From NCBI RefSeq assembly GCF_026212465.1, contig NC_080055.1:19068589-19132588 (forward strand): a stretch of 64,000 bases of DNA, given 5' to 3'. The notes beneath the pieces were generated by a model. The model was not told the DNA's origin. It searched no databases and saw only the letters and a list, made by a program, of their open reading frames with translations. This document shows positions 10,681 to 22,932 of this stretch, one piece after another (within the stretch, counting starts at the first letter, position 1; each line of letters begins with the position of its first letter). A program made the translations under genes and the position numbers. This stretch comes from Amaranthus tricolor (Eukaryota > Streptophyta > Magnoliopsida > Caryophyllales > Amaranthaceae).

Positions 10681-12384
10681 TCAAGGAGCAGTTTCATCTT
10701 CATCTATGAACTCAGTCTGCACTTCAACTGTGTCCAGCTTGGCACCAAGACAGTTCTCCATCTGGATGAGCTGATCAGTGATTGAGGCAAGTCAGACACG
10801 AGTTTCATCTTGAAAAGCAAAGAATTGAGACTGTAGGTTATTGACCTTAGAGAGGATGGAGTCTAGAGAAGCTGCAGGAACAGAATCAAAATAGCAAAGC
10901 TTATACCTGGTGAAGTGTGTGTTGGAAATGGTGGTGGTGTGTATAGGTGATGGTGGTGGTGATGGAATTTGATGTGATGGTGGTGTGGCTGGCTTGGGAG
11001 TGGGAGGTGCATATTTTGTAGGTTCAAGGATGTTGTGAGAGGTGATATCATCATGCATAACAACCGTACGTTTAGAAGCCAACCTCCTACTTTTTCTCTG
11101 TATTAAACCTGGCTGCTTCTTCATAGTCATCTCAACCTCCTCATCACTAGAGTCACTACTTAGAGTGTAATCATCATTATCCTCCATAGCATCTCCTTTC
11201 TCTTTTGATTCCCCCTTACTAGCTGTTTCTCCATGTTCCCTAGTTTCTGCTGTTTCAGTGGTTGCAGTGGGAACAGACTCCTGCTCCTTTTCTTCCTCAA
11301 CCTTCCCCTCTTCTGATTCAACATCATTAACCTCTTCCACAGCATGTACCAATATCCCTTCATCATTCAATATTTGGTGCAGATTGTGTAAGCATTTGGC
11401 ACCTATTTTCATATTAGGACCCAAAGGGAACTGCAAGCCATCTAGAGGTACACCAAATTTTCTGAAAATCCATGTCAATAGCCCTCCATATCCAACAAAA
11501 CTCCTCTTTTCAATGCAGTCCGACATATGAGAAATCATCAAGGAAGGAAAATTTATTTTAATATGATTGGCCATGCAATAAATGAAGGTGGCATCACGTA
11601 GACTAACTTCACTTCGTTTGGAGTTTCGTGGTAAGATGAATCTACCAGCAATATTGTACAACAATTTATGCAAAGGAGACAGGATGTTGTGGCTTATTTT
11701 CCCTTTCTTTTGATCTATTTCTAAGAATTTCAGAATAGTTCGTTCATTAATCCCAGAGAATACTATCTTCCAGCCAACATGATAGGTGTCAAATCCAACA
11801 GCAGGGACATTGAACCATTCCTCCAACATAACACTATTAAATTCTATTTTTATATCCTTAATAATGCTAGAACACACCCCACAATCAATAGAGAAATTTA
11901 AAATAAATTCACGCATTAGGTTAGAAAATATTGGGTTGCAACTGAAATCGGACATCAATACTTCCCAGTTTTGATTTTGTAAAATGGCATGAAGTTGTGG
12001 AAAATGAGTAGTATCATACCAGTACTTGTCTAAACCGAACCCTACAGACATTTCCTTTGAAACTTCTTCAGCACTATCAGGATCAGTAATCTTTGAACGT
12101 TTGGTTGGTCTAGATGATGAACCACCTTTTGGTGTAGAGATCTGGCGTTTGGTTCCTGCATGTATTGTGGATGGAATTGGGGTTTCATTTTTGGTTTCGG
12201 TAGATGAGGATGGTGGAGCGTCAATCTGTGGTGAAGGATGAACCACCTTAAGAGGTTGCGGTGGAGAAATTTTACAGGATTTTGGTGTTTTCCTGTTCAT
12301 TTTCTTACCGGAGTTTGAGGTTTTTGGTGTTCTCATTAATGAAGAGTTGTAGGGTAAATTCATTGTATGAGTAAATAAATCCAA
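10681..12384 (-). CDS. Envelope-position third ORF of a Sirevirus-type copia element
   Basis: A 530-residue frame (12384-10792) ends at TGA 10794-10792, but the same frame stays open for 36 more residues to a second stop at 10683-10681. The first stop may therefore be a nonsense change. The protein has a Pro/Ser/Lys-rich N-terminus (about residues 10-100), a globular middle (about 115-340) resembling the putative plant transposon protein domain, an acidic Glu/Asp-rich stretch (about 350-420), a Pro/Thr/Ser-rich stretch, and a leucine-heptad tail predicted to coil. It lies 287 bp downstream of the pol end on the same strand, the position of the envelope-like ORF in Sireviruses. I see no convincing signal peptide or membrane span, so a true envelope role is not supported. 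The ORF is much better preserved than pol. Confidence 0.65.
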
Positions 12385-12670
12385 TTCCCACTATTTAATT
12401 AATTTGAGTTGACCATATATTAGAAAAATATGAAAAATATAAAACCTGAAAAATGATATTATTGTATTATCTTGAAAAAGAAAAAAAATAATGAACACAT
12501 GCTGCTTTGGTCTGATCAATTCAAAACATGCAATCAAGAAGACATTCATAGTACGTACTTTATTAACTGCTTACCTGATCCCTTCAATAATTGATTTACA
12601 ATCAAGGTTTTGAGGATGATTTAACCTTTTCAATTTCATGATGCTTCATGGGGAATTCTTGCTATCAACT

Positions 12671-13392
12671 TTAGTGGAGCTTGATCATACTGAGTTCCAA
12701 TCTCATCTTTTCATATTGTTCCCTTGGAAGCGGTTTAGTCATGATATCTGCAACTTGCTCATTAGTGTTGACATGCTTGACTATTATATTTTTGTTTTCT
12801 ACATTGTCCTTAAGAAAATGATGTCTTATATGTATGTGTTTAACCCTAGAATGATGCACTGGATCTTTGAATATGCATATAGCACTGGTATTATCACAAT
12901 AAATAGGAACACATTCAAATTTAATACCAAAATCTCTTAGCTGCTGTTTTATCCAAAGCATTTGGGAACAGCAAGCTGCTGCTGCTACATATTCAGCTTC
13001 AGCAGTGGATAATGCAACGGTGTTTTGTTTTATGGAGCACTATGACACTAAATAAGAGCCAAGAAATTGTACCATACCTGAAGTACTTTTTCTGTTTACA
13101 AGATCTCCAGCATAATCTGCATCACTAAAACCTTTCAAATCATAGACATCACTTTTAGGGTAAAATAGGGACAAGTCATCTGTTCCCTTTAAATATCTCA
13201 GGATTCTTTTTACTGCAGTAAAATGTGACTCTTTGGGGTTAGACTGAAATCTAGCGCACAAACCAACACTAAATGAAAAATATCAGGTCTGCTAGCTGTT
13301 AGGTATAATAAAGAACCAATCATACCTCGATACATTGTTTGATCTACATTAATCTCATTTAAGTCTTCATCTAATCTAACATTTGTAGCCAT
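12671..13392 (-). pseudogene. Copia RNase H and pol C-terminus (Sirevirus), frameshifted
   Basis: Frames 13392-13210, 13261-13040 and 12961-12671 read in order as the RT tail (MYRGMIGSLLYLTASRPDI), the RNase H start (LKGFSDADYAGD, with its Asp) and the RNase H C-terminus (PIYCDNTSAICI, KHIHIRHHFLKD, IMTKPLP). These are standard Ty1/copia landmarks. The pieces are in different frames, so the enzyme cannot be made as one chain. The pol end at 12671 is followed by the envelope-position ORF. Confidence 0.85.
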
Positions 13393-13445
13393 AGGTGTAT
13401 GGTTGGTTTTAGCGTTGTTTAGTCCATACTTCTTAAGAAGTTCTT

Positions 13446-14147
13446 TTATTTTTTTTGTTGATGAATAAAAATACCATTTTCAGTTTGTTTGATTTGTAAA
13501 CCAAGGAAGAAATTTAATTCTCCCATCATGCTCATTTCAAATTCTGTGCCTATAAGGTTGGCAAATTCTTTACATAACAGATCATTGGTAGCACCAAAAA
13601 TAATATCATCAACATAAATTTGAACAACCAAAATATCGGAACCTTTATTCTTAAAGAATAAGGTTTTGTCGATTTTTCCTCTAACAAAGTTATTATGAAT
13701 CAAAAACTTTGACAGTCTTTCATACCATTGCCTAGGAGCTTGCTTCAAGCCATATAGAGCTTTATCAAGCTTGTAGACATGATCAGGACAAGAAGTATTT
13801 TCAAAATCTGGGGGTTGTTCAAATAAAACTTCTACATCAAGAAAGCCATTTAAAAAAGCACATTTCACATCCATTTGATATAATTTAAAGTTCATGAATG
13901 CAGCAAAAGAAATTAAAATTCTAATAGCCTCTAACCTTGCTACTGGAGCAAAAGTCTCGGTGTAATCAATACCTTCTTGTTGGTTATACCCTTTGACCAC
14001 GAGCCTTGCTTTGTTTCTTACAATTATTCCGTGCTTATCTAGTTTGTTCCGAAATACCCATTTTAAACCAATTACCTTTTTGTGTTTTGGTTTGGGCTCT
14101 AAGTGCCATACTTTGTTTCTTTCAAATTCATTCAATTCATCTTGCAT
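13446..14147 (-). pseudogene. Copia reverse transcriptase domain (Sirevirus)
   Basis: A 233-residue open stretch covers most of the RT domain: KARLVVKGYNQQEGIDY, TFAPVARLEAIR, YQMDVKCAFLNGFL (first catalytic Asp), KALYGLKQAPRQWYERL and IYVDDIIFGATN with the YVDD box intact, then FFLGLQIKQ. A stop after IHQQKK ends the frame where the chain should continue toward RNase H. The domain itself shows no substituted catalytic residue. The integrase C-terminal linker between 14442 and 14147 is frameshifted. Confidence 0.9.
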
Positions 14148-14441
14148 GGCTACTATCCATTCGGAATCCTTTAGAGCTTCCTCATGGTTTTTGCGTTCAA
14201 GTGATGATAGGAACGCAAAGTGTGCACAAAAGTTTCTAATTTGGGATCTTGTTTGTGTTCACTTATTCATATCACTTACAATCAAATCAACAGGATGGTA
14301 ACTTTTATATTTCCAAGGCTTAGGCACAAATTCTCTTGTGGGAATAGTAGCATGTTCTGGTTCAACAACTTGATTGCCATTCTGTTCAGCTTGTGGATCA
14401 TCTTGCTCGTCTGTGGGTACGGCTGGATTGGGAACAATCTA

Positions 14442-15863
14442 CTAGTCCTGATGTTCTTGTATTGGCTGTTCACCTGCTGTTCCTTGATCTAGCATTTTCA
14501 TTTCTACATCATCGTCTTCTAGATGAGCAAGACCTATTTTGACATTGTTGATTTCCTGTTCACTTGTTGAAAAGTTAGTTTCATCAAAAATGATATGAAC
14601 TGACTCTTCTACACACATTGTTCTTTTATTATAAACTCTGTAAGCTTTACTATGTGATGAGTAGCCAAGAAATACTGCTTCATCACTTCTTTCATCAAAC
14701 ATGCCTATATTTCGTTTTCCATTAACATGAACAAAGCATTTGCATCCAAATATACGAAAATAGGAAATGTTTGATTTAACACCTTTAAGCAATTCATAGG
14801 GTGTCTTTGAAGTGATTGGTCTTATTAATACACGATTTATAATATAATAAGCAGTATTAACAGCTTCGGCCCAAAAATTTCTAGGTAGACCGCTAGCAAT
14901 CAACATGGTTCTGGCCATTTCTTCTAAAGTTCTATTTTTCCTTTCTACCACTCCATTTTGTTGTGGTGTTCTTGGTGCGGAAAATTTGTGATTAATTCCA
15001 TGTTCATTGCAATATATTATAAAGTTTGAATTTTCAAATTCTTTTCCATGATCAGACCTTATGTGAATTATTTGATTATTGGTAGATTTTTGTATTTTGT
15101 TTGCGAAAGAAACAAACTCATCAAAAGCTTCATCTTAGCTTACTAAAAATAAAGTCCAAGTGAATCTACTATAATCATCAACAATGACAAAAACATTTTT
15201 TTTGCCGTTACGGCTCTGTATTCTCATAGATCCACATAGATCCATATGAATTAATTCTAGCGGTCTAGAGGTAGTCACCATATTCTTTGATTTAAAAGAT
15301 GACCTTACATGTTTTCCTTTGCCACAAGGATCACAAATTTCATTCTTAAGGAATTTTATAGTTGGTAGTCCTCTAACTAGGTCTTTTGATCTTAATGTAT
15401 TAATCAATGTATAACTAGCATGACCTAGACGCTTATGCCAAAGTAGTGGGTGTTCTTCTATAACACTTAAACATGTTAAACTAGTTTTGGGAATAGTGTC
15501 CAGGTCCACTACATAAGTGTTCCCTTTTCTGATTCCCTCGAGTACAGTGTCTCCTGTGTCGTTCCTAGAAATTATGCATCGTTCAGAAGTAAACTTAACA
15601 GAGTTACCTTTATCACAAAACTGAGAAATACTTAGAAGATTGTGATTTAAATTCTCGACTAAAAATACATTGTTAATGGCATGGGAACTTGACCTTCCAA
15701 CATTTCCTTTGGCGATTATCTCACCCTTCATATTGTCACCGAAGGTTACCGTTCCCCCATCATATGCTTCAAGTGAGAGAAATCTAGATTTGTCACGCGT
15801 CATATGCTTGGAACACCCACTGTCAAGATACCATGAGTTGTTCCCCCTCACTTGAACCTGCAA
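14442..15863 (-). pseudogene. Copia protease, GAG-pre-integrase and integrase (Sirevirus)
   Basis: Positions 15863-15135 start in the protease region, with the active-site WYLDSGCSKHMT, followed by NLLSISQFCDKG, the GAG-pre-integrase LLWHKRLGHASYT with the His/Cys zinc motif (CDPCGKGKH), and the start of the integrase core (HMDLCGSMR, VDDYSRFTW). After a stop at about 15135 the core resumes with IRSDHGKEFENSN and APRTPQQNGVVERKNRTLEE (14951 onward), including NFWAEAVNTAYYIINR and FGCKCFV. Both integrase Asp residues and the Glu of PQQNGVVERKNRT are present. The overall reading needs several frame changes. A stop also separates the protease frame from the second zinc knuckle upstream (about 16045-16000, CSFCGKNGHLKYQC). 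Confidence 0.85.
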
Positions 15864-16223
15864 AGCAAATTAATGGTTAGGTTCAGTAACCCAGTCATCC
15901 TTGGGTTCCCTGTCGATAATACATGAATCATATTTCTTAATCCATAGACATTCGACATAGGTTTTATTTGCTTTGGTATGTTGTTCCCTTTTTACACATT
16001 GATATTTCAAGTGTCCATTTTTCCCACAAAAGGAACATATTTTACTACTGGGAAGATCTACATAGACCTTTTTATTTCTATTATTCTTTACATAACCTAG
16101 GCATTTTTTACTCTTTGTTTTAGCATCTAGAATCCATTTGGGAACTTCATTGATTTTCCCTTTTCCTTTTAAGTTCAGTTTATCTTTCAGATATTCATTC
16201 TCTTTTTCACAGGATTCTAATTT

Positions 16224-17696
16224 TTATTTCATCTCTTGAAATTCTGTGCTAAACACGTGAGTGGATATATCATTTATGTCCCTTCTTAATCCTAGCAATT
16301 TGTATTGATTTATTTCAATATTAAGAATAATAAATTCCTGCTTTATTTTCTCCAATGTTTCTCTCAACATTATATTCTGATCTAGCAAATTAAAAAATCT
16401 ACTTTGCACATCGATCCTAAATGAATTTAGGTAGGAAACATGATCTTTACTTGAGTTAAGGTCTTTCTTAATTCGGAGATTCTTAGTATTCTGTTCATCT
16501 AATTTCTCTTGTGTCTCCAAGAGCAACTTAATTAGTTTATTCTTGCTGAATTTAAATAGGTGTTTAGGAAATGAGTTAGAAGACATTACCTCCTTTTTCT
16601 TAGACTCTTCATCCTTGCTATGATGAGATGCCATGAGACACAGATTTGCAGTTTCTTCTTCTACTGGAGCTTCAGTTTCAGCTCCACTTTCGGTATCACC
16701 CAAGGCTGCGATCATAGCTTTACGAAAGTTTGTTTTGAAGTTTCCTTTCTTGGGCTGTCTTCCAACTTCTCTTGCCTTTCCCTTGCCCTTGTCATTCTTC
16801 CATTGAGGGCAATCCTTGATGAAGTGGTCGGTGTTTCCACATTTGTGGCATTCAAAATTTGTCTTAGTGTTAGCAGTTCCTCTTTCTTTGTTATGTCTTT
16901 GATTTCCATATCTGATGTTCCTGAAGAATTTGTTGAATTTTCTTGCCAACATAGCAGTCTCCTCTTCATCAGTTTCTGATTCTTCATGATCATTTGCTGC
17001 TAGAGCCAGGCCTTTATTTCGGGAACTGTCTGCTGTTCCTAAATGCAACTCGTGTGTCATGAGGGAACCAGCCAGCTCTTCCAAATTAAACTTGGTGAAA
17101 TCTTTTGATTCTTGGATGGCTGTGACCTTGGCTCTCCAGCGTTCATCTTGAGGAAGACTACTAAGTATTTTCCTGACTTGTTCATCAACGAGAATGATCT
17201 TACCAAGTGACACAAGTTCGTTTGTTATATTCGTGAACCTAGTGAACATCTCTTGGATGTTTTCTCTAGGTTCCATGACGAACCTTTCATATCTGGACAT
17301 CAGCAGGTCAATCTTGGAGCGCTTCACTTCACTAGTACCTTCATGGGTAACTTCCAGTAGGTTCCAAATCTGTTTTGCAGTTTTACAACCCATAATACGA
17401 TTATGTTCATTTGGTCCAAGACCACAGTGAAGTAATTTGATAGCAAGAGCGTTCATCTCCATCTTTTGAAAATCTTCTTTCTCGTATTCAGTGATTGGTT
17501 TTGGAATTGATTCGTTATTGGAGTTGATGGTCGTCACCTCAAAGTCTCCAATTTCAATAACTCTCCATACTTGATAACTTTCGGCCTTTATGAAGATTTT
17601 TATCCAATTTTTCCAGTAGGTATAAAATTTCCCATCAAACATGGGTGGCCTTTGCGTGGAGTACCCTTCTTCCATATGTTCGTTCATCTTCAACAT
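16224..17696 (-). CDS. Copia gag polyprotein (Sirevirus), 490 residues
   Basis: Begins MLKMNEHMEEGYSTQRPPMF, with the copia gag landmarks YTYWKNWIKIFI, AKQIWNLLEVTHEGT, QEMFTRFTNITNELVSLG, ILSSLPQDERW and LEELAGSLMTHE. A CCHC zinc knuckle CHKCGNTDHFIKDC lies near residues 280-300. The last 120 residues form a Lys/Glu-rich predicted coiled coil. The frame ends at TAA 16226-16224, but homologous-looking sequence (KLESCEKENEYLKDKL) continues directly, so this stop probably truncates an originally longer gag-pol frame. The gene begins about 55 bp downstream of the primer binding site. A second in-frame Met (MNEHMEEGY) follows the first closely. Confidence 0.85.
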   Translation of the reverse strand: MLKMNEHMEEGYSTQRPPMFDGKFYTYWKNWIKIFIKAESYQVWRVIEIGDFEVTTINSNNESIPKPITEYEKEDFQKMEMNALAIKLLHCGLGPNEHNRIMGCKTAKQIWNLLEVTHEGTSEVKRSKIDLLMSRYERFVMEPRENIQEMFTRFTNITNELVSLGKIILVDEQVRKILSSLPQDERWRAKVTAIQESKDFTKFNLEELAGSLMTHELHLGTADSSRNKGLALAANDHEESETDEEETAMLARKFNKFFRNIRYGNQRHNKERGTANTKTNFECHKCGNTDHFIKDCPQWKNDKGKGKAREVGRQPKKGNFKTNFRKAMIAALGDTESGAETEAPVEEETANLCLMASHHSKDEESKKKEVMSSNSFPKHLFKFSKNKLIKLLLETQEKLDEQNTKNLRIKKDLNSSKDHVSYLNSFRIDVQSRFFNLLDQNIMLRETLEKIKQEFIILNIEINQYKLLGLRRDINDISTHVFSTEFQEMK

Positions 17697-17750
17697 CTCG
17701 CCAAAGAACAGGATACTACTCTCAGGGTTTCCTGATCAAATGAGGAACAA

Positions 17751-17763
17751 GACTCTGATACTA
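17751..17763 (-). promoter_or_regulatory. Primer binding site of the Sirevirus element
   Basis: The minus strand reads TAGTATCAGAGTC, a near match to the copia TGGTATCAGAGC site complementary to initiator Met tRNA. It lies just inside the LTR end at 17766 and upstream of gag. Confidence 0.8.
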
Positions 17764-17765
17764 AT

Positions 17766-18770
17766 TGTAAAAATACAAAGAGATGGTCGAATGCAACAAG
17801 AGGGGGGTGAATTGTTGTGTATTAAGCTTAAGATTTTTGACCCTAATTTTGCGGAATTATAACAATAAAATAAAACTTAAACTTAAAGTGAAAAAGATAA
17901 AAGGAGACAAAGATTTTACGTGGAAATCTTCTTGGCCTAATAAGAAGGAAAAACCACGACCCCCGGGATTTCAAAATTCTTACTATGTTTTAGGCAATCA
18001 ATTTCAATCACATAAAACAATTTGCTTCACTTGAAGCTTCTCTATTCTAGGCCTATTTCTTTTTCTCTTCTCTTTCCCCTTCTCTTTCTCTTCTCACGCT
18101 TCTCTTGAAGCTTCTCTATTCCCCTAGACTTCCCTTAAGCCCAGTTACAACAAAACACTCAATTACCCTTACAAGGCCAAATTCTCAAGAGGATAGAAAT
18201 TAAATAGTTACTTTAAGAAAAATATAATAAATTAATTGGCATGAGATAGCTGAAAATATGTTTCTTAATTGATCTCCCTTATTGGACACTCTTGGATACT
18301 AAAACAGTTTAGGCATAGTTCCTCCTATTTATAATGGGAACAGCCGCAACTTTCTTTTGCAAAATAACTTCCATTAACTTACTTGTTCCTAAAGGAAAAG
18401 ATAGTGGAGAACTAGAAATAGAACCGGTTACCATTTGCTAAAAATAGGAGACGGTTCCTTCAAGCTAAAAATAGCATAGGAGTTCAATGAAGATCCTTAA
18501 TAAAAGGAGACCTTTTCTCAACAAAGAATAAGTCTTAGGTTATTTTTAGATGACTAAAAATAGTTTTGCCAACCAACTTATTAATTAATTAAGCAACTAA
18601 TTTAACTCTTAACCGTTACATCAACTTAAAAACAGAAAATAAATTATTTGTAGTTTTCCAGCCGATGTCTTTTCCAGACTTGCAACGTAGGAATAGTGTA
18701 CTGTCTCCATCTACAACTTCCGTCAGATTGTCAACTTTGGGAACAGTAGACAGCCTGTCTACTTTTAACA
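17766..18770 (-). repeat. 5' LTR of the Sirevirus element
   Basis: About 1.0 kb. On the minus strand it begins TGTTAAAAGTAGACAGG and ends TTGTATTTTTACA, giving TG...CA ends with the short inverted repeat TGTTAAAA/TTTTTACA. The primer binding site follows its end by two or three bases. A C/T-rich tract (TTCTCTTCTC-like) lies at about 18060-18120. No 3' LTR is present, because the element is cut at about 10585, so the target duplication cannot be tested. Confidence 0.75.
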
Positions 18771-18975
18771 TCCTAACCATTTATCTAACTTCTTTGATAT
18801 TTACGACACGTACAACCTCCACGAACCAAGTCATAGGCTTCATCAACGATTTTAACAAAATCGGATATTTACCTACAAAACGATCTCTAAAACATGTTTG
18901 TTTATTTAAAAGTGAAGTCATCATCAAAACCTAAGAGGCCAACACGGATACACCCATGAGTTCTTCGCATATTAC

Positions 18976-21609
18976 TCAATTATGAAACCGATTAATAAAC
19001 GTCTTGTTATGCAACTGCATCAATGCCCTATTCCCTTTAGAAGGATGTTTTGCGCGCAATATATCAAAATGTTCACTCAAAAAAGGATGAACTTCCGGAA
19101 TATGATGCAACACATACAAGTGTGCTTGTAGAAGGCTTTCTCGAGGAGGTGTGACCGATTTGGAGCCAATTGTTCCTTTTACCTCAAGCCTTCCTTCATG
19201 TCTAGAGGTGGGAAGTCCAATAGGCTTTGCCATGGCCAAATACTTGGCTATAAAGTTACTAATCTCATCGCTCACAATGCCTTTAATCATACTCCCCTCG
19301 GGTTGTGCTGGATTCCTAACACCACTTTAAAAAAACTGGACCCAAAAGCTTGATCTCACGAACGAGATGGACAATAAGATGAACCATTATGTCAAAGAAA
19401 GAAGGTGGAAAATACATCTCAAACTTGCATAAAGTTACAATCACGTCGAGTTGAAGTGCATCAAGTTTAAAGGGATTAAGAACTTTACTACAAATTGTGT
19501 TGAAGAACGTACATAGCTCAGTAATAGCATATCTCACATGTTTTGGTAGTATTCCACGGATTGCAATTGGTAAGAACACTTGCATCATTACATGGCAATC
19601 GTGAGATTTCATGCTTCCCAACTTCAACTAACCATTTCGGCTCACAAATCTATTCATGTTGGATGAGTACCCAGACGGAACCTTAATGCCATACAAACAC
19701 TCACAAAATGTCCGCTTCTCTGCTTTGGACAATGTGTAGCAAGCTGGAGGCAAATAAACTTTGTCATTACTCATCTTCTTCTTACTGCCACCAACTTCAT
19801 CAGCTCTATTTCTTTTCTTACTCACCTTAACATGTGCCCACAACTCCGGACGAAGACCCTTACATTCAAACCAATCTCGCACGGCCCTAACATCCTTTGT
19901 CTTACCCGGAATGTTCATGAGAGTTTCGAGTGTGGCATCGCATACATTTTTCTCTATATGCATAACGTCAAGACAATGCCTAACCTGTAGATCTCTCTAA
20001 TATGGAAGCTTCCAAAAGATTGATTCTTTTTTCCATAATCGGTCTTCACCCCCTTGCACTTGCCCCGTTTTACCAAATACAGTCTCAACTCCCTTAACCT
20101 GTTCATAAATCTCATAACCGGTCAACCGTCGACGAGCTACACGATCCTCAACCTCCCAGTTGAACAACTTCTTCTTCTTACGATATTGGTGGTCTTGTGG
20201 GAGGAACTTTCGATGGTGCATGAATACGTGTTTGCACTTAGGAATCCACGTGGATTCCATGTCATCGATACATATTGGCCATGCTTTCTTCCCTTTGTTC
20301 TTATACCCCGATCAGTTGCCATATGCCGGAAAATCATTAACGGTGCATAAAAGCATTGCACGCAAGGTGAACTCCTCATTAGCATAGGCATCAAACACTG
20401 AAACGCCTTCATCCCACATCTTTCTCAAATCCTCAACGAGAGGTGCAAGATACACATCTATGTTATTGCCAGGTTGTTTAGGACCCGAGATAAGAAGCGA
20501 AAGCATTATGTACTTACGCTTCATACACAACCAAGGTGGCAAATTATAGATCACTAAAAGTACCGGCCAAGTACTATGTTGAGAACTAAGATTGCCGAAT
20601 GGGTTCATTCCATCCGTACACAGTCCGAGCCTTAAATTACGAACCTCATCCCCAAAAGTCTTATGCAACCTATCAATACTCTTCCACTCCGGAGAATAAG
20701 ATGGATGTGTGAGCAAGTGACCTTTCTTCACCCTATCTGCATGGCACCTCAAATTTAACGCATCTTTCTTAATAGAAAACAAGCGCTTGAATCTAGGTAT
20801 TATTGGAAGATACCACAATACCTTAGCCGGGGGCCCTTTAGCATCCCGAGCCCCTTTATGCTTGTAGCGCGATAACCCACACCTAGGACACTCTTCTAAG
20901 TTCTCGTTTTCATTCCGATACAACACACAATCATTCGGACACGCATAAATCTTCTGGTACTCTAAGCCGAAAGGACACATGAGCTTTTTGGCATAATATG
21001 TCGACTTTGGAAGTTCATTTCTCTCAGGAAGCATCTCACCTAACGCTTCTAATAACATTGTGAAACTAGCGTCACTCCAATTGAACTTTGACTTAATGTT
21101 GAAAATTGTCAACACTGCTGTTAGTTGGTGAACTTTGTACATCCAGGGTACAAAGGCTTTTGAGAATCCTTTGTCAACAAGTCAAAAACACGAGGACGTT
21201 TTCCTTACTCATCCTCGACTCCCTCCATCATCTCATCAATACGATCCACATCCTCATCGACATTCTCTTCATCTGTTTGATACCCATCAACATGATCTAC
21301 TACATCCTCATTGACATCGGCCACATTATTGACGTCCTCAACAACACTTTTCTCTTTGTAAACTCCCTCCTCACCACGCCAAACCCAAACAGAATATTGA
21401 AGCCTAAACCCACGTCGAAGTATGTGTTCCCTAATGATATCAACACTATCTACCTTTGATACATTGCCACAACTGACACATGGGCAATAAAAACCAACTC
21501 CCCCCATCCTAACTTGATGTTCAACCGCAATACTACAAAATTCTAATACGCCATCAATAAATTCCGACGCTTCAATACTTCCATACATTCAAGAACGATC
21601 TTTTGTCAT
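18976..21609 (-). pseudogene. CACTA (En/Spm) tnp2-type transposase, lightly damaged
   Basis: Read on the minus strand from ATG 21609. A transposase-associated N-terminal domain comes first (EFIDGVLEFCSI, YCPCVSCGN, VDIIREHIL). The tnp2 core follows: SDASFTMLLEALGEMLPERN, YACPNDCVLYRNENENLEEC, CPRCGLSRYK, DEVRNLRLGLCTDGMNPFGN (the TDGMNPFG block) and PPWLCMKRKYIMLSLLISGP. Then come DMESTWIP, HCLDVMHIEKNVCD and the DUF4218 block ending SFFDIMVHLIVHLVREIKLL (19627-19316), and finally 19290-18976. Damage is limited: a stop where Trp is expected at 21593-21591, frameshifts near 21130 and 20320, and stops near 19980, 19627 and 19316. It is therefore young. Distal coding sequence (DUF4216 and beyond) fades at about 18800, at the Sirevirus LTR. 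Confidence 0.9.
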
Positions 21610-22929
21610 CCTAATTAGTGTGATTAATTGATTCAAAACAAAATTAATACACAACTTTTTAAACATATATACTTAACGAACCCTAATGAAGCACAAAATT
21701 AAGCAATAATCATTCATTTAAACCAAATTAACCCAAATAATAATACAATGTTTATTTTAAACTATCCAAATGATGTTTATTGTACAGACCATAATTAATA
21801 TTTATATATATTAACAACATATAAAAACAATAAAAATAAAATCACATTCATAAACTTGGACAACTAATTAACATTCATATCAACAACTCATTCATTTAAC
21901 CATAAACAACCCTAATTAAACCTAATTTACAAACTAGAAATAAATTATGATAAATTTAAAACTTAAAAACCACACACATTGATAAATAAAATGAAGAAAT
22001 TACTTAAAAATATAACAAAACATGATATATATGATAAATTTAAAACTTAAAAACAACAACAATATACACATTCATAAAGTATGACAAATTTAAACCTAAT
22101 TTACAAAATCAAAATGAAAAAGATACATTGAATTTCGTGGGTTTTGGTGGGTTGTGTATAACCTATACAATGAAAAAAAAATTAGTATAAAAAAACTAAA
22201 TCCCTAAAACATAATGAAGGTTGAAGAACTTTAATTAAGCTTGAAAAAATAATACCTTGAAGAAGAACAAGAGTAAGCTCTGATTTCGTGGGTTTTTGAA
22301 GGAAGCAACAATGGTGGGTTTCAAATGTTAAAGAAGAAGAAAAAGAACGAAAATGGTCGATTTAATTAGGTTGAAATGTTTGTTGGGTATGCGAAACTGA
22401 AGGAAGCAACAGTACAATGATGAAGAAGACAAACAAAACTGAAGACGACAGACAGTACAACGATGAAGAATCAACAGTAGCACTGTGCAAAAATGGTGGG
22501 TTTTAGGAGGGCTTTTGATACAACAGTAAGTGTGAATAATGGCTGGAACGTTTGAAAGGGGGGTTTTAAATTTAATTTTGATACAACAATAGCTACTGGA
22601 ACGTCTTTCTTTTAATTTTTAAGAAACAATATTTGCTACGGGCTTCGAGGGAGAACCGCGGCAATTTCATTATAATGGCACTTAATTGCTCCGGGCATCA
22701 AACAATCGCAGCAAATAACAACAACATAATGAAGCAGTTAACAGTTATTTGCTGCGGTCATAAGCAAAACCGCAGCAATTAATGTTGCAATGGAGTATTT
22801 GCTGCGATGATCCCACTAAACCGCAGCAATTAATTGTTTTTTTTTTCTAATTCTTTTTCCTATTTATTGCTGCGAATATACAAAAACCGTAGCAAATGAT
22901 ACGCAGCAAATACGTTTTTTCCACTAGTG
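21610..22929 (-). mobile_element. CACTA 5' leader, subterminal repeats and terminus
   Basis: The element ends at 22929: the minus strand starts CACTAGTGGAAAAAACG, the standard CACTA terminal inverted repeat. The next ~300 bp (22630-22915) hold repeated, both-orientation copies of TTGCTGCGGTT / ACCGCAGCAA variants, typical transposase-binding subterminal repeats of this superfamily. The rest up to the gene is AT-rich leader. TTA lies just outside the end (22930-22932), fitting a 3-bp duplication, but no matching left terminus was found in the window. Confidence 0.85.
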
Positions 22930-22932
22930 TTA

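Noticed and set aside
10863..11063. His-rich open frame on the minus strand
   Set aside because: An alternative frame inside the Pro/Thr/Ser-rich part of the third Sirevirus ORF.
17751..17763. tRNA-like sequence at the LTR junctions
   Set aside because: Only the 13-18 base primer-complementary part is present here and at the other LTR junctions; no tRNA gene was found in the window.
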